A stretch of 64,000 bases of DNA from SXVE01 sp036388895 (GTDB lineage: Bacteria > Acidobacteriota > Blastocatellia > Pyrinomonadales > Pyrinomonadaceae), in contig DASVQY010000016.1 in the NCBI GenBank assembly GCA_036388895.1, positions 1 to 64,000 of the forward strand, given 5' to 3'. Below the pieces are notes generated by a model. The model was not told the origin of the DNA, ran no database searches, and saw nothing but the letters and a program-made list of their open reading frames with translations. The position numbers were made by a program, and so were the translations under genes. This document shows positions 62,796-64,000 of this stretch, piece after piece; position 1 is the first letter of the stretch; every line of letters starts with the position of its first letter.

Positions 62796-63116
62796 ATGTT
62801 AAACGAAAAAATTCGCATTAAATTAAAGGCTTACGATCATCGAGTTTTAGATCAATCAACGCAGGAAATTGTTGATACGGCGAAAAGAACCGGCGCGAGA
62901 ATCGCGGGACCGATTCCGCTTCCGACCATTAAAAATAAATGGACGGTATTGCGCTCGCCGCACGTTGACAAAAAATCGCGCGAGCAGTTTGAAATCAGAA
63001 CGCACAAGCGCCTTATGGATATTCTCGACCCGACAGCCGAAACGGTTGATGCGTTGATGAAACTGGATCTGCCGGCTGGCGTAGACGTAGAAATTAAAGC
63101 ATTCGGTAAAGGTTAG
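62796..63116 (+). CDS. rpsJ: 30S ribosomal protein S10
   Basis: 106 aa. KIRIKLKAYDHRVLDQSTQEIVDTAKRTGARIAGPIPLPT, then RSPHVDKKSREQFEIRTHKRLMDILDPTAETVDALMKLDLPAGVDVEIK, complete. Also the NusE antitermination factor, the partner of NusA/NusB. First gene of the S10 cluster, joined here to the str operon. Confidence 0.98.
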   Translation: MLNEKIRIKLKAYDHRVLDQSTQEIVDTAKRTGARIAGPIPLPTIKNKWTVLRSPHVDKKSREQFEIRTHKRLMDILDPTAETVDALMKLDLPAGVDVEIKAFGKG

Positions 63117-63215
63117 TTCATTGAGTTTATAGAGTACGTTGAGTTCATCGAAAAAAGAAATTTTCTTTAACTCAATAAGCTCAATAAACCCAATGGATTC
63201 AATAAACTTAAAGAT
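63117..63215 (+). repeat. Self-complementary nonamer array filling the rpsJ-rplC spacer
   Basis: Exactly eleven 9-nt units, from the base after the rpsJ stop to the base before the rplC ATG. Left units TTCATTGAG, TTTATAGAG, TACGTTGAG; right units CTCAATAAG, CTCAATAAA, TTCAATAAA. TTGAGTT in the left is complementary to AACTCAA in the right. Shine-Dalgarno weak (TAAAG). Confidence 0.9.
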
Positions 63216-63854
63216 ATGATTAGCGGAATTATCGGAAGAAAAGTTGGAATGACGCAGATTTTTGCGGAAGACGGAACGGTTACGCCGGTTACAGTCATCA
63301 AAGCGGGACCATGCGTTGTCGTCCAAACAAAAAGCGCGTCGGGGAATGACGGCTATAATGCGGTACAGCTCGGTTTGGTCGAAGATAAACCGATTAAACT
63401 GAAAAATGTTACCAAGCCGTTGCTCGGGCATTTCGAGAAAACGGGCGGCGGCGTTCCTCCGACACGGGTTTTGAAAGAAATTCGTTTAACCGGTGAGCCG
63501 GACGCGAATATCGGCGATCAAGTAAAAGTAGATGTTTTCGCTGACGGCGACAAAATCGAAGTAGTCGGCAAATCGAAAGGTAAAGGTTTTCAGGGAACGA
63601 TCAAGCGCCATAAATTTCATCGCGGTCCCGAATCGCACGGTTCGATGAGCGTTCGTGCTCCGGGTTCAATCGGTCAATCCGCTTATCCGTCACGCGTAAT
63701 CAAAGGAACACGTTCATCTGGGCATATGGGCGACGCGCGCGTAACCGTAAAAGGTTTAACTGTTGCGAGGGTTGACGTTGAAAACAATTTGATAATGGTG
63801 CGCGGCGCGGTTCCGGGCGCAAATGGAAGTTTGGTTGTAGTTAAGAAATCATAA
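63216..63854 (+). CDS. rplC: 50S ribosomal protein L3
   Basis: 212 aa. Begins MISGIIGRKVGMTQIFAEDGTVTPVTVIKAGPCVV; contains GKSKGKGFQGTIKRHKFHRGPESHGS and GSIGQSAYPSRVIKGTRSSGHMGDARVTVKGL with the conserved loop near the peptidyl-transferase centre. One of the first 23S rRNA binders. Complete. Confidence 0.98.
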   Translation: MISGIIGRKVGMTQIFAEDGTVTPVTVIKAGPCVVVQTKSASGNDGYNAVQLGLVEDKPIKLKNVTKPLLGHFEKTGGGVPPTRVLKEIRLTGEPDANIGDQVKVDVFADGDKIEVVGKSKGKGFQGTIKRHKFHRGPESHGSMSVRAPGSIGQSAYPSRVIKGTRSSGHMGDARVTVKGLTVARVDVENNLIMVRGAVPGANGSLVVVKKS

Positions 63855-63860
63855 AAATGG

Positions 63861-63968
63861 TTCATTGAGTTTATTGGGTTTATTGGGTTCGTGGAGTAAA
63901 GGGGTTTTTTCTAACTCTAAGAACTTTAAAAACTCTATGAATTCTATGAACTCAAACGGAGTGAAATT
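63861..63968 (+). repeat. Self-complementary nonamer array between rplC and rplD
   Basis: Twelve 9-nt steps ending exactly at the rplD ATG. Left units TTCATTGAG, TTTATTGGG, TTTATTGGG, TTCGTGGAG; right units CTCTAAGAA, CTCTATGAA, TTCTATGAA. The left words are nearly the same as in the preceding spacer. GGAGTGAAATT at the end supplies a ribosome site. Confidence 0.87.
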
Positions 63969-64000
63969 ATGCCTACCGTAAAGGTTCGCAATTTGAGCAA
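63969..64000 (+). CDS. rplD: 50S ribosomal protein L4, first residues only
   Basis: Ten codons (MPTVKVRNLS) from ATG 63969 with a Shine-Dalgarno just upstream; the rest lies outside the window. Called L4 from position after rplC and from the start resembling L4 proteins (xxVKVxNLxG). Confidence 0.75.
   Translation, partial: MPTVKVRNLS

Noticed and set aside
58735..63968. Repeat arrays as CRISPR arrays
   Set aside because: Units are 7-10 nt, degenerate, without spacers between identical repeats, and they are self-complementary; no cas genes are present.

Overview
The window looks like a bacterial chromosome segment of moderate GC. It carries no tRNA, rRNA, prophage, insertion sequence or CRISPR array that I can see. 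Gene content fits a Gram-negative heterotroph: UDP-sugar enzymes, FecR-like secreted proteins, sigma54 regulators, a CIRCE-controlled groESL operon, GTP-dependent PEP carboxykinase and a standard str/S10 ribosomal cluster. My best guess is an Acidobacteriota (Blastocatellia-like) genome. That is an inference from overall flavour; no marker gene here proves it.

Layout. 1-3.9 kb (minus): a nucleotide-sugar epimerase cut by the window edge, UDP-glucose dehydrogenase and two paralogous secreted proteins. 4.4-9.5 kb (plus): a xylose/ribose-type ABC importer and a ROK sugar kinase. 9.5-17.3 kb (plus): rimP-nusA-infB-rbfA-nrnA, then corrinoid adenosyltransferase and pgpA. 17.5-24.9 kb: CorA, DoxX, an ABC-2 exporter, DUF4385, CYTH and vWA proteins. 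25-35.3 kb: a signalling island with a hybrid kinase, an NtrC-type regulator, a CHASE kinase, small membrane proteins, a large secreted protein, a YggT protein and a metallothionein. 35.6-41.7 kb: an App1-type phosphatase, a subtilase and groESL. 41.8-57.8 kb: MOSC, Fis-type HTH, purC, HEAT protein, uvrB, a likely small RNA, a Ser/Thr kinase, a GlcD-like oxidase, HAD, a helical-repeat protein, PEPCK, an EamA transporter and a helical-ferredoxin fusion. 58.3-64 kb: rpsL-rpsG-fusA-tuf-rpsJ-rplC-rplD.

Two patterns stand out. First, at least twelve intercistronic spacers, mostly in the translation operons, are built from short degenerate tandem units of 7, 9 or 10 nt whose two halves are mutually complementary. 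Each spacer has its own unit, yet both halves keep one register that runs exactly up to the next start codon. They resemble cyanobacterial STRR heptamers in design. Second, 27.3-34.2 kb holds six sigma54-type -24/-12 elements around an NtrC-family regulator. Two divergent promoter pairs each flank a central palindrome, and one promoter precedes a gene-free stretch that ends in a strong terminator and contains several GGA-loop hairpins. Together these suggest an envelope- or stress-related sigma54 regulon with a small RNA.
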